49,808 nt of DNA, taken from positions 1 through 49,808 of the forward strand of contig QCIO01000009.1 in the NCBI GenBank assembly GCA_003216635.1, given 5' to 3'. Shown here in pieces: positions 34,901 to 42,375 of the stretch. The translations under genes and the position numbers were made by a program. The notes beneath the pieces were generated by a model that was not told the origin of the DNA, ran no database searches, and saw nothing but the letters and a program-made list of their open reading frames with translations. This DNA comes from Prochlorococcus sp. AG-402-L23. Its GTDB lineage: Bacteria; Cyanobacteriota; Cyanobacteriia; PCC-6307; Cyanobiaceae. Within the stretch, counting starts at the first letter, position 1, and each line of letters begins with the position of its first letter.

Positions 34901-35533
34901 TTACTCATATCCGAATTCTTTAAGTAACGGGTAATTTATTTCATTAAATAAGTTTAATTCTTCACTGGAGATTTTCTCCTTCCAATCTGTTTTGGACCTG
35001 ACCCATTTTCCATCAAAAGTAGCGACTGTATCTCTAGAGGGTAATTTTTTACTAATAACATTTTTTTCTAAAAAAGTTTCAATCGATCTCAATACATATT
35101 CAAAATTAAAAAGTATATCTTCGTATCTTACAAGAAGCGTATTTGGCCTTTTTAATGGATTCCATGAAATTAAATGATCCTTCCATGTGCCAAAAGGATG
35201 ATTTCCAATAATTATGTCTTTCATTGGAATATTTTTATTATAGAAATTCCATAAACTTACACTAGCTGCTCTTCCATCTCTAATTATGTAAATTGATCTA
35301 TTATCGTCTTTATTTAATTTATGGGTTTTAATTATTGGGATAGAGCCTTTTTGAAATGTAATGGTTTTATTTTGACTATGTTCTATATGGCCTACAAAAT
35401 TTTCTAAAATTTTATTTCCACCAAGATCTTTAGGATAAATACTTGCCGTCTTAATTCCAAAGCAATTGAATAAAATTGTTCTTAAGAAAGTATTGCCACT
35501 TCTTGGGTATGATGCCAGCCAAGTAACCTTCAT
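34901..35533 (-). CDS. Sulfotransferase
   Basis: A 210-residue single-domain enzyme with the PAPS 5' loop at the very N-terminus (VTWLASYPRSGNTFLRTIL) and the 3'-phosphate motif SIYIIRDGRAASVSLWNF. TLLVRYEDIL and a late FDGKWVRSKTDWKEK (the RxxGxxx-like end) complete the family pattern. It probably sulfates a glycan or small molecule; the neighbouring GT41 gene suggests a surface-polysaccharide or glycoprotein setting. About 230 bp separate the two genes. Confidence 0.9.
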   Translation of the reverse strand: MKVTWLASYPRSGNTFLRTILFNCFGIKTASIYPKDLGGNKILENFVGHIEHSQNKTITFQKGSIPIIKTHKLNKDDNRSIYIIRDGRAASVSLWNFYNKNIPMKDIIIGNHPFGTWKDHLISWNPLKRPNTLLVRYEDILFNFEYVLRSIETFLEKNVISKKLPSRDTVATFDGKWVRSKTDWKEKISSEELNLFNEINYPLLKEFGYE

Positions 35534-35792
35534 AAAGTACTTAAGAGACTTAAGTTAAGTTTTAGCCTAAAAAGCAATATTAATTGTTTTCAAAAGTAGT
35601 TTCTTCAAGAATATTAAGAATTTATCTTTTCAAGTTTAGGAAGTTATAGGGTCATTTTAGGAGCAAATCTATAAAGTATTTAAAAAGTTATTTAAGATTT
35701 TAGATCAAAATTTTGTTTATTAAAGGGGTTACAGTTTCGAATTATATTCAATCTTCTTCTGAACTAAATCTTTGAGAGAACTAGATCGTAGG
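35534..35792. other. Intergenic region leading into an attachment module
   Basis: About 260 bp with no gene seen; the promoter of the leftward sulfotransferase gene is presumably in the first 100 bp. The last 30 bp (GAGAACTAGATCGTAGG) are a degenerate tRNA-Pro internal fragment that introduces repeat DR9. Confidence 0.5.
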
Positions 35793-35814
35793 TGAGTGAG
35801 ATTTGAGCGAGATT
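35793..35814. repeat. Tandem direct repeat pair DR9 (11 bp period)
   Basis: TGAGTGAGATT then TGAGCGAGATT, preceded by a degenerate tRNA fragment and about 150 bp before CTTTGGG of the next core. It is the right end of the glycosyltransferase/sulfotransferase module. No matching left end was found; DR8 has a different sequence. Confidence 0.85.
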
Positions 35815-35943
35815 TTACTTATGTATGCACAACCTTGCAATATCTTCCTACTTTTTAAGACTCATCAATTTGTTTTTAATAGCAACTAACCAGCTACAGC
35901 TTAATTTTTTTATTTAGCCTAGTGTCGCATTTTGCGTCGGGGG

Positions 35944-35987
35944 GCTTTGGGAGCACTAGGTCTCAAGCTCGAATCCTATCGCCCCGA
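35944..35987 (+). repeat. tRNA-Pro 3' core copy with point changes
   Basis: Forty-four nucleotides aligned with the tRNA 3' half; the T-arm region reads TCTCAAGCTCGAATCCTATCG instead of the native TCGCAGGTTCGAATCCTGTCG. CCAAGTCATACT follows, as at the intact gene, with a weakened terminator (CGAATTTTTCAACTCGC). It is an older copy than those at 27956 and 31249. Confidence 0.9.
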
Positions 35988-36062
35988 ATCAATCAAATCC
36001 AAGTCATACTTCCGAATTTTTCAACTCGCTTTTTTATTTCTCATTTGTCTTAAAATCTCTAC

Positions 36063-36084
36063 GGGGGAGGATTGGGAGAGGGTT
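36063..36084. repeat. Tandem direct repeat pair DR10 (11 bp period), left end of the RRM/Hli module
   Basis: GGGGGAGGATT then GGGAGAGGGTT, followed by TGTATACC and GGATAACTTTG. It lies 118 bp right of CTTTGGG in the preceding core. It resembles DR11 at 40615, including the TTTGTATACC that follows. Confidence 0.8.
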
Positions 36085-36125
36085 TGTATACCTTTGGATA
36101 ACTTTGAAGGTTAGCTCACCCGTTA

Positions 36126-36260
36126 TTACTGATATTTGTTTAATAATCGATTATAAATTACCAAAATTACTATTACTCCACCTATACCAAGAATTGCATG
36201 GTATGAATCATGATAATTCTGCCAAAGCTCCTGAGAAATTACATTAATACTTAATAGCAA
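36126..36260 (-). CDS. Small single-span membrane protein, QELWQN family (copy 1)
   Basis: The frame ends QELWQNYHDSYHAILGIGG, then a hydrophobic VIVILVIYN and RLLNKYQ, and is clearly homologous to the frame at 42592-42747 on the other strand (QELWQNHHDPVHATYGIVG...RLLNKYQ). The start is uncertain: a TTG at 36258-36260 gives 44 residues, no ATG is in frame, and the N-terminal part of copy 2 is not conserved here. It may be a 5'-truncated pseudogene. The function is unknown. Confidence 0.5.
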   Translation of the reverse strand: MLLSINVISQELWQNYHDSYHAILGIGGVIVILVIYNRLLNKYQ

Positions 36261-36343
36261 TCTGCCACTCAGGATAGCTTCCTATAGATTTCTCTGTCAT
36301 TAAATTGTAATTTTCTAGAATTTATTTTTAGAGGAAAAACCTT

Positions 36344-36721
36344 TCAAGGATTAAAGTCTCTACATTTTGATCTTTCATTTTCATAATCTTTGATAGCTTT
36401 ATCCCATTCTGATAAATCTGCTTCTTTTCCAGAAATATATAATTCCATTTGTTTCGAATAGTTTGCTGATTCAATCCCACTATTGAATGAAGCATTGCAA
36501 AAAATTATACTTCCAAATTTTTCATAGTCCGTATAATCTCTTTTTGCAGCAAATTCTGCATTTGCCCGTTTCTTATCTAATTCTTTATATTTCAAATCCT
36601 CAATACTAGGTTTTGAAAAAAGTAAGGATGGTTTCTTCTTTACATTTAAATATGCAATAAGGCAAACACCAACAAGAACAACAGCCAATACTCTAATTAA
36701 CCAAATGTTTGTTTTATCCAT
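36344..36721 (-). CDS. Membrane-anchored protein of unknown function
   Basis: A 125-residue protein with one N-terminal membrane helix (WLIRVLAVVLVGVCLIAYL) and a charged, mostly helical remainder with two Cys (FCNASFN and SKCRDF). It is probably periplasm- or cytoplasm-facing with the N-terminus as anchor. No family was recognised. It is the first clear gene of the module after DR10 and is 36 bp downstream of the RRM gene on the same strand. Confidence 0.65.
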   Translation of the reverse strand: MDKTNIWLIRVLAVVLVGVCLIAYLNVKKKPSLLFSKPSIEDLKYKELDKKRANAEFAAKRDYTDYEKFGSIIFCNASFNSGIESANYSKQMELYISGKEADLSEWDKAIKDYENERSKCRDFNP

Positions 36722-36757
36722 TTAATAAAGCGGTACAAAATCACCAAGTAATAAGTA

Positions 36758-37045
36758 CTAATTGTTTCTTTTGAACCTATTGTGTTTTTTATTATTGGGG
36801 CCATTTCTTTTCTCAGCCTCATTAACCCTTATCTCTCTTCCCATCCATTCAACATCTTGAAGATCATCAATAGCTTTTTTTTCAGAATTATGATCATTTA
36901 AATCTACAAAAGCAAAACCTCTTTTTCTTCCTGTTTCTCTATCAAGAGGTAAATAACATTTCTTTACTACTCCATAATTACTAAAAAGTTGTTCAAGATC
37001 TTCAACATTAGTTTCCCAAGATAAATTCCCAATAAAAATAGTCAT
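36758..37045 (-). CDS. RNA-binding protein with one RRM domain
   Basis: From ATG 37043-37045 the product is 95 residues. RNP2 is TIFIGNLSWE at the N-terminus and RNP1 is KRGFAFVDL; the tail is basic and Asn/Lys-rich (EKRNGPNNKKHNRFKRNN). It belongs to the cyanobacterial single-RRM (Rbp) proteins, often cold- or stress-induced. The frame extends 20 codons upstream (MEITSLVQ...), but that start breaks the RRM boundary and was rejected. Confidence 0.93.
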   Translation of the reverse strand: MTIFIGNLSWETNVEDLEQLFSNYGVVKKCYLPLDRETGRKRGFAFVDLNDHNSEKKAIDDLQDVEWMGREIRVNEAEKRNGPNNKKHNRFKRNN

Positions 37046-37176
37046 TTCTTTAATTTTTTTGTGAAGGTATAAATAGTTGCTTTGGACTAGTGAAGTTATC
37101 TCCAATCAAATGCTTCCATTGTTCTTACTCTAACTCTTTATTCGCTATGTAACGAGTAGAAAATATTACATATATT

Positions 37177-37518
37177 TTACAAACCCATTGCTCTTCTCAG
37201 TTTTGCAGCTTCATCTAAACCTTCCATAACTGTAAATGTAGAATTTTCAGTTGCTTCTTTTCTTAGCTTTGAAAGCTCTTTATATTCTGCAGATTCATAA
37301 GCTTCAACGGCTACTCTCATTGATGGGAATTCACAAATAACGGCCAAATTTGCATCCTCAGTCCTCTCCTTACCTTGAGGCTCTGTATCTTTTGCAAAGA
37401 CTTGTCCTCCAACCTTTTTCAGCCACGGAACAACTTTATTTACATATTCATCAAATAAGTCCTGATTAATTATTTTTGCTGTTGATATCCAGTAACCTTT
37501 AGCCCCTTTTTTATCCAT
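37177..37518 (-). CDS. DUF1330-family protein (copy 1)
   Basis: A 113-residue ferredoxin-like-fold protein: KGYWISTAKIINQDLFDEYV, GGQVFAKDTEP, LAVICEFPSMRVAVEAYESAEYKELSKLR and TVMEGLDE, the standard DUF1330 layout. The biochemical function is unknown. A second, frameshifted member lies at 41901-42199 and shares VFAKD/LFAKD and SAEYKELSKLR/SSEYQELSKLR. Confidence 0.88.
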   Translation of the reverse strand: MDKKGAKGYWISTAKIINQDLFDEYVNKVVPWLKKVGGQVFAKDTEPQGKERTEDANLAVICEFPSMRVAVEAYESAEYKELSKLRKEATENSTFTVMEGLDEAAKLRRAMGL

Positions 37519-37908
37519 TTATTTATATTTAGTATTTCAATTAGATTACATCATCTCGTATTGATCAAATTTAGTTTTTAACTTTGCTTCTTTATGAATT
37601 AATCCAACTGTCTCTTATCTTCCAGTAGTTTTTTAAGCCTTGCGCATTAAGTCAGCATATTTTTTGTTTAGTTTTTTCATTAGTTTACTTTTTTAGTTTT
37701 ATATACACAGGCTAAATAAGTGATTATCGTTCTTTGCATTTGCTCTATTGGATAGATCAACACAATTTGTTTATCAGAAATTATTTGACTCTTGCAAGTT
37801 GGATTATTTTTTCAAAAATTCTTTTTTTGGTCAATATTGCTTAGTCTTATCTATACCTGAGATTAATTAAACACAACACAAGAACAAAAATAGATCGTTA
37901 AAAAATGC
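37519..37908. other. Intergenic region with a possible gene relic
   Basis: About 390 bp without a supported gene. On the minus strand MKKLNKKYADLMRKA then stop (about 37630-37680) resembles the first residues of small Lys-rich picocyanobacterial proteins and may be a truncated relic. No repeats of the DR type were seen. Confidence 0.4.
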
Positions 37909-38202
37909 TTAACTCTCTAAATATCTGCAAATAAATTCAAAGTTTTCGTAATCTATAGTAATTGTTTTAAACCTATCTGTTTCTATTTTTCTATTCCCAA
38001 AATTCTGCAATTCAACTTTAATAGATGGATGTTTTATTGAGTACGATGGAGTAAAGCCAATACGCTTTGCACGTTTATGCAAATCCTTTTTAAGTCTAGG
38101 ATCGCAGCCACAGAACAAGATAGTTGGCCTAGAAGAATTACCTATTGAAGCATCAGTAATTCTTTGTTCTAAATCGGATGCGATATTTTCGAGAACTTTC
38201 AT
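37909..38202 (-). CDS. Small soluble protein of unknown function
   Basis: A 97-residue frame with balanced composition: a helical start (MKVLENIASDLEQRITDAS), then TILFCGCDPRLKKDLHKRAKRIGFTPSYS and a beta-rich end (FKTITIDYENFEFICRYLE). The CGCD motif could bind metal or be coincidental. No family was recognised. It stands alone with AT-rich flanks. Confidence 0.6.
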   Translation of the reverse strand: MKVLENIASDLEQRITDASIGNSSRPTILFCGCDPRLKKDLHKRAKRIGFTPSYSIKHPSIKVELQNFGNRKIETDRFKTITIDYENFEFICRYLES

Positions 38203-38500
38203 TCAATTTTTTTTAATTCGGGAGGCATAATTAATAAACAATATTATTTCTTGGGTTATTTATGTAAATTATTAGATTTAGAACGTAATTAGCAGGCAAG
38301 TTTAATGGCTTCAAAAATAGCAAAGCCATTCCCTGAGTTACATTAAATCCTTTTTCTTTCATAAATATAAAGAAGGGGTTGATTCATACATTTTAGATAG
38401 ATTGTCAATTATTAAATTGGTCAAAAGGTGTTGAATCAAAAACTAAGTATTTTTTTTAAATTAACAAAATCTAGTATTAAGTAATTAATATATATATTAA

Positions 38501-38641
38501 ATGGAAATAATTTTAAAAAAGGAAACTTCATTAGGTTTAGAATCCTATGTAGATTTAGGTTTCAATTCCGAAGATGAACTTGAATTAGAAATTTCTAAAC
38601 TTATTAAATTTAGACCTGAATTTGATACTAATTTAGAATAA
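38501..38641 (+). CDS. Small acidic protein
   Basis: A 46-residue frame from ATG 38501: MEIILKKETSLGLESYVDLG, then FNSEDELELEISKLIKFRPE. It is acidic, probably helical and of unknown function. Support is limited to an uninterrupted frame with sensible composition. Confidence 0.4.
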   Translation: MEIILKKETSLGLESYVDLGFNSEDELELEISKLIKFRPEFDTNLE

Positions 38642-38776
38642 GTTGATAACGGTTCAAAAAGTAAAGGTTTAATTTAATATTATCTATTTTTTAATTATTG
38701 GTTTTGATTGAATTCCTCCAAGTCACTTACTCAATACCAATTAAAAAAGTCAGCCTTTATCACTACTAGCTTACTT

Positions 38777-38905
38777 TCATGACAATGTAAGTTTTAAAAA
38801 CCATACGAACGTTGTTGTTGTGACGCTTAAAACAACTGCAACAAAGAATATATATGGAACCACCTTAAAAGGTACATATCCTTGTCTTTTAGATATAAAT
38901 TCCAT
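38777..38905 (-). CDS. Small membrane protein directly downstream of hli
   Basis: A 42-residue frame whose ATG (38903-38905) immediately follows the hli stop codon. MEFISKRQGYVPFKVVPYIF runs into one membrane helix (FFVAVVLSVTTTTFVWFL). The TAA-ATG junction indicates translational coupling with the Hli protein and suggests a joint role at the thylakoid membrane. Confidence 0.65.
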   Translation of the reverse strand: MEFISKRQGYVPFKVVPYIFFVAVVLSVTTTTFVWFLKLTLS

Positions 38906-39040
38906 TTATACAAACCCTGGAATAATTTGTCCTGTTGTTAGATATGCGCCAACAAGTGCAATAAAGCCGATCATTGCAAATCTACCGTTAAGCTTCTCAG
39001 CTACGATTTTTTCCTTCTCAACTGTTTTTGTTTCGTTCAT
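38906..39040 (-). CDS. hli: High-light-inducible protein (Hli), 44 residues
   Basis: MNETKTVEKEKIVAEKLNGR leads into FAMIGFIALVGAYLTTGQII-PGFV: the Hli core E-x-L-N-G-R-x-A-M-x-G and the TTGQIIPG tail. It is a one-helix chlorophyll-binding photoprotection protein. It is first in a leftward pair with the 42-residue membrane protein and close to a divergent hli cluster. Confidence 0.95.
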   Translation of the reverse strand: MNETKTVEKEKIVAEKLNGRFAMIGFIALVGAYLTTGQIIPGFV

Positions 39041-39158
39041 TTGTTTGGTTGGTTGTTTAGCTAAGACGCTTCCTAATGCAATCTTGAAACAAATCTAATA
39101 ATGGGAAATTATAAGTTTGAGTATAATTACTTACCCTCATACCCTCTATAAGCTGTAC

Positions 39159-39314
39159 TTATTGAAGGTACCTTCCCGCCTTCGCGAATTCGAGATTAAA
39201 CATATACTTTTCACCATCATCACTTTCATCGTCATCATCACTGAAAGAAGCAATCAATACATAAACGCATCCCAAACCTAGGATCATTGATAAGCGAAGA
39301 ATAGGATCTGCCAT
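39159..39314 (-). CDS. Small membrane protein with acidic tail
   Basis: A 51-residue frame from ATG 39312-39314: MADPILRLSMILGLGCVYVL then IASFSDDDDESDDGEKYMFN. One membrane helix is followed by a run of Asp, Glu and Ser. It sits between two hli transcription units. The family name is not known to me. Confidence 0.6.
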   Translation of the reverse strand: MADPILRLSMILGLGCVYVLIASFSDDDDESDDGEKYMFNLEFAKAGRYLQ

Positions 39315-39531
39315 TATTTAATTTTGATCAATCAAAAACAAATCCGAGGAATCTTTTTCATGTCTCCATGATCTTTTAATTGCTAGGCTCAACTTTAATA
39401 AATAAATACTAACTGTTACATATCTGTATTAATATAGTTCATAAAATACCGAAATACGCATATTCTAGACCTTTTTCTTTACATTAGTTAATAATAATGT
39501 TACGTTTGTTAACAATTAAATTATTTAACTA

Positions 39532-39741
39532 ATGGCTAATTCTTCATACATAACTACAGAATCAGGCGGAAGGCAAAATATGTTTCCAACTGAGCCTCGT
39601 CCTTATGTTGATCAATCTGTTTCTTACGATGGATATCCTCAAAACGCAGAAAAAGTTAATGGTCGTTGGGCAATGATCGGTTTAGTTGCACTTGTGGGAG
39701 CTTATGTAACTACAGGCCAAATAATTCCAGGTATTTTTTAA
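39532..39741 (+). CDS. hli: High-light-inducible protein (Hli), 69 residues
   Basis: An N-terminal extension (MANSSYITTESGGRQNMFPT...) precedes the Hli helix EKVNGRWAMIGLVALVGAY and the tail TTGQIIPGIF. It binds chlorophyll and carotenoid via Glu, Asn and Arg of ExxNGR. Its stop overlaps the next start by one base (TAATG), so the two Hli proteins are coupled. Confidence 0.95.
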   Translation: MANSSYITTESGGRQNMFPTEPRPYVDQSVSYDGYPQNAEKVNGRWAMIGLVALVGAYVTTGQIIPGIF

Positions 39742-40001
39742 TGTCTCTTCTTTCAGGTTTTTTAGCTCTAATCGTATTCTTCACAGCTGTCCTTATTGCT
39801 TATCTAACCAAGCAATTTCAAAACGAAAATTTAAACTATCTAACTTCAAATCTAATGACAAATTCAAACACTAAAGTAAAAACAATCGAAAAAGAAAAAG
39901 TTGTTGCAGAAACTCTTAATGGCAGATTCGCAATGCTTGGACTAATTGCTGCTGTCGGAGCTTACTTAACAACAGGCCAAATAATTCCAGGTTTCGTTTA
40001 A
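39741..40001 (+). CDS. hli: High-light-inducible protein with an extra N-terminal membrane helix
   Basis: From ATG 39741 the product is 86 residues: a first hydrophobic helix (LLSGFLALIVFFTAVLIAYL), a polar linker, then the Hli helix ETLNGRFAMLGLIAAVGAY and TTGQIIPGFV. The two-helix form is less common than the one-helix Hli. A longer frame from 39666 (MGNDRFSC...) runs through the previous gene in another frame and was rejected. Confidence 0.92.
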   Translation: MSLLSGFLALIVFFTAVLIAYLTKQFQNENLNYLTSNLMTNSNTKVKTIEKEKVVAETLNGRFAMLGLIAAVGAYLTTGQIIPGFV

Positions 40002-40229
40002 ATGCTTTTACTCTCTGTACCATTTTACGATTTTCCATCTTCGCCCATACTAATAATTGGCGCCATAGGGATTGTTGTAGCACTGGCTGTATTTTTTCTA
40101 GCTTACAAAAAGTACTTTAATTCTCCATTTAACAAAGAACTTCAATTAAAGAAAAAAGCTCTCTTGAAGGAGAAAACAGAACTTAACAAAAAAATTGAGA
40201 AAATAGAGCAAGATTTAAAAAATTTATAG
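40002..40229 (+). CDS. Small membrane protein with C-terminal coiled coil, in the hli operon
   Basis: A 75-residue frame whose ATG directly follows the preceding hli stop. It has one membrane helix (ILIIGAIGIVVALAVFFLAY) followed by a Lys/Glu-rich coiled coil (LQLKKKALLKEKTELNKKIE...). Contiguity with two hli genes suggests a structural or assembly role in the same membrane complex. Confidence 0.7.
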   Translation: MLLLSVPFYDFPSSPILIIGAIGIVVALAVFFLAYKKYFNSPFNKELQLKKKALLKEKTELNKKIEKIEQDLKNL

Positions 40230-40237
40230 TGAAATCC

Positions 40238-40327
40238 ATGAACATCGACATTTTCCTAATCTCTTTCTTTACTTATCTATTATTTCCGGTAGTGATGATC
40301 GCTAAGGGAAAAAAATCAACTAACTAA
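40238..40327 (+). CDS. Tiny membrane protein at the end of the hli operon
   Basis: A 29-residue frame, MNIDIFLISFFTYLLFPVVM then IAKGKKSTN, starting 8 bp after the previous stop. A single membrane helix ends in a basic tail. Small size limits certainty, but the operon position supports it. Confidence 0.5.
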   Translation: MNIDIFLISFFTYLLFPVVMIAKGKKSTN

Positions 40328-40424
40328 AAAAAGATTTAGGCTCCCAAAAATAAGAATTTAAACTCTATTCAATACTTACAAAGTCGTTATAGAATTTCCA
40401 TATAAGTTTAAGGAGGGTAATCTT

Positions 40425-40583
40425 ATGACCAACCTCGCTATCGAGCTACTGGTCTTGACTGTGGTTTTAGTAAATTTTGGAGCAATCCTTAAAGCTAATA
40501 TCTACTCAAAATCAGTAAAGGAATTTAGACACAATAGATTATTTTGTAGTAAGACTTTCAGCAATCCTTATTGCATTTTATAA
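40425..40583 (+). CDS. Small membrane protein with a strong ribosome-binding site
   Basis: A 52-residue frame: MTNLAIELLVLTVVLVNFGA, then ILKANIYSKSVKEFRHN. It is preceded by AAGGAGGG 7 bp before the ATG, an unusually strong Shine-Dalgarno site for this genome, which supports translation. The function is unknown. Its end abuts the attachment module at 40598. Confidence 0.6.
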   Translation: MTNLAIELLVLTVVLVNFGAILKANIYSKSVKEFRHNRLFCSKTFSNPYCIL

Positions 40584-40614
40584 AAATTTGGTTCATAAAG
40601 CACTAGATCGTAAG

Positions 40615-40636
40615 GGGGCGATAAACGGGCGAGGAT
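40615..40636. repeat. Tandem direct repeat pair DR11 (11 bp period), right end of the RRM/Hli module
   Basis: GGGGGCGATAA then ACGGGCGAGGAT, with GGGCGA at 40616 and 40627, followed by TTTGTATACC as after DR10. It is preceded by the degenerate tRNA fragment AAGCACTAGATCGTAAGG (40598 on) and lies about 151 bp before CTTTGGG at 40768. Confidence 0.8.
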
Positions 40637-40767
40637 TTGTATACCTAGGGCTATTTTTGTATATCATTGGCAAATTCTTGAGACTAATAATTTCTAATGT
40701 ATTCCAACGAACTTGTCATAGCCTCACTCGTTTATTTAACCAACTTTCTCAAATTGGAGGGCAGTTT

Positions 40768-40782
40768 CTTTGGGAGCACTAG
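40768..40782 (+). repeat. Truncated tRNA-Pro 3' core
   Basis: CTTTGGGAGCACTAG matches the anticodon loop and 3' stem of tRNA-Pro, then diverges (AAGGGACTAATCGCCCC). The left flank (GTTTATTTAACC ... CTCAAATTGGAGGGC) matches that of the exact core at 27956. Confidence 0.85.
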
Positions 40783-40783
40783 A

Positions 40784-41655
40784 AGGGACTAATCGCCCCT
40801 TGTTTTAGATCGACTGTCAATCGTATATTTTATCTTGATCTAAAATTTCGCTTTTATATTTCTCACTAACTTCATCATTGTATCGAAAATTCTGAATTAT
40901 TTTTACTATTTCATCGATAGCTTTTTCTTTATGGTTTGAGGATTTCATCTTCGAAAAAACTTTATGTTGGTATAGATCAAGTATCCCAAGAATACAATCA
41001 TTATTATTTTGTATAAAGTGTCAAAACTCATTTAAAAAGTTGTTCAAGATTCAATACAAAAGATTTAGAGAATGCTTTTGATTCTGTTATTTGGAAATTA
41101 GAAACCACATTATAGAAACAATGATTGATTAAATAAAAATTGAAAGAGCGGGAACTACATCCTTAACGATTATATGTAGAAGATTTAACCAGAATCTAAA
41201 GTGAGGGAGTTGCTTTTAAAGAAAACAAAGAGAATTTAAAGAAAAAAAGTCAATTCCATTGGGATCCACCACAATCCCAAAAAAAATCATTAAGAAAAAG
41301 CTTAAAAATGGAATTATTAAGAAAAAGCTTAAAAAGATTAATAAAGCAATTATTGAAACTGCTGAAATGAAATTTGTAAATATTGAAGAAAAAGAAGAAA
41401 AACTAGATGCGCTTGTTTTTTAAAAGAATGAAATATTGAAGAAGGCGGAGGAGTTGGCATGAACGGAAGACTAGACAAGGTTGTTATGACCAAAAACTAA
41501 TACAACTCAAGAGAGAACTGCACTACAAATGTTCGATTGGTGAAAAGGGGAAATGGGAATGTATAGGAGCAAACGATTACCTCAAGAGTGTTTAATGTAT
41601 TAGATGAGTTTGGCAGTAAATACCAAACAAAAGAAAGGATTGATATTGCGACTTT
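40784..41655. other. Decayed coding region
   Basis: No intact gene is supported over about 870 bp. GATCGACTGTCAATC recurs at 40808. On the minus strand 40817-40948 holds a 43-codon frame (MKSSNHKEKAIDEIVKIIQN...) of low confidence. On the plus strand, frame pieces such as KLIQLKRELHYKCSIGEKGK (about 41500-41560) lack starts, and a reading frame around 41260-41420 changes phase. This looks like gene remains in decay. Confidence 0.5.
41289..41335 (+). repeat. Two tandem copies of a 20 bp sequence, period 27
   Basis: ATTAAGAAAAAGCTTAAAAA occurs at 41289 and 41316. The period of 27 keeps the frame (IIKKKLKNG, IIKKKLKK), as if it were a local duplication inside a former coding sequence. Confidence 0.85.
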
Positions 41656-41823
41656 TTGGCTACTAACAGAATTTCTGTTATGGATAGTCTAGAAAGATGT
41701 GAAGACAGTTATGCAATAGCAGAAGAATTTAGAGAGTGGATACTACATTTAGAAGAAAAAAATGAAAATTTAAAAGATTATGTTTTAAACTTCCCAAAGG
41801 AATTAAAAGAATTATTAAACTAA
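41656..41823 (+). CDS. Small acidic protein, probably helical
   Basis: Using TTG 41656 the frame gives 55 residues (MATNRISVMDSLERCEDSYA, then IAEEFREWILHLEEKNENLK...); from ATG 41680 it gives 47. It ends VLNFPKELKELLN. Composition is even and plausible. The function is unknown. The upstream region is decayed, so a longer ancestral gene cannot be excluded. Confidence 0.45.
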   Translation: MATNRISVMDSLERCEDSYAIAEEFREWILHLEEKNENLKDYVLNFPKELKELLN

Positions 41824-41900
41824 AAAATCAAAGATTAAATTAAACGCTTACTACTTAAATCTCTTTCATGTTAAAGTCCTAAGAATTTATTTTTTATTTA

Positions 41901-42199
41901 ATGTCTAAAGGATTTTGGCTTGTTACTACCACAGTTACAATCCAGCGTTTGATGAATATGCTGAAGCATTTCAACCTTGGATCGAGTCCGTAGGTGGTTC
42001 TTTATTCGCAAAGGATCTAGATGGTCTAACTGTTGAAGGGAAAGGTGGGAAATTATCAGTAATTATAAATTTCCCATCAAAGCAAATTGCAATTGATGAG
42101 CACAAAAGTTCTGAATATCAGGAACTAAGCAAGTTAAGATGGGCTAACTCAATCGATACAAATATCACAATCATGGAGGGAGTGTTACTCATTAAATGA
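41901..42199 (+). pseudogene. DUF1330-family protein (copy 2), frameshifted
   Basis: ATG 41901 starts MSKGFWLVTTTVT in one frame, while the rest of the protein (NPAFDEYAEAFQPWIESVGG, LFAKDLDGL, SSEYQELSKLR, ITIMEG) lies one base out of phase from about 41940. Restoring one A in ACAATCC would join them into a normal-length DUF1330 protein like that at 37177-37518. It is either a recent inactivation or an error in the sequence. Confidence 0.75.
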
Positions 42200-42375
42200 A
42201 TATTATATGGAATGACAAATCCTGGCAGAAAGAGTTCCTTAACATGAAATCTCATTCGCCTTCAGATGCAAAAATCTTAATGGGAAGTGTAAACGGATTA
42301 AAAGATGCATGGCGTTTAGGTGTTCTTCATGTTGAATACGAAAGACTTAAAAAGCTACAGGAGGAAAATATATGA
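42196..42375 (+). CDS. Small protein of unknown function
   Basis: A 59-residue frame: MNIIWNDKSWQKEFLNMKSH, then SPSDAKILMGSVNGLKDAWR and a charged helical end (VEYERLKKLQEEN). AGGAGGAAAATATATG near its end provides a ribosome-binding site for the next gene, whose start overlaps its stop. The function is unknown. Confidence 0.55.
   Translation: MNIIWNDKSWQKEFLNMKSHSPSDAKILMGSVNGLKDAWRLGVLHVEYERLKKLQEENI

Noticed and set aside
35932-36114. Plus-strand 60-codon frame across the tRNA-Pro core
   Set aside because: It runs through the attachment core, terminator and DR10; the translation reflects repeated non-coding sequence.
36758-37105. Longer RRM protein starting at 37105
   Set aside because: The extra 20 residues precede a complete RRM that starts directly at MTIFIGNLSWE, the usual beginning of cyanobacterial single-RRM proteins.
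22607-40636. Short repeats as a possible CRISPR array
   Set aside because: The repeats occur as tandem pairs of 10-12 bp, differ between sites and lack regular spacers; no cas genes are present.
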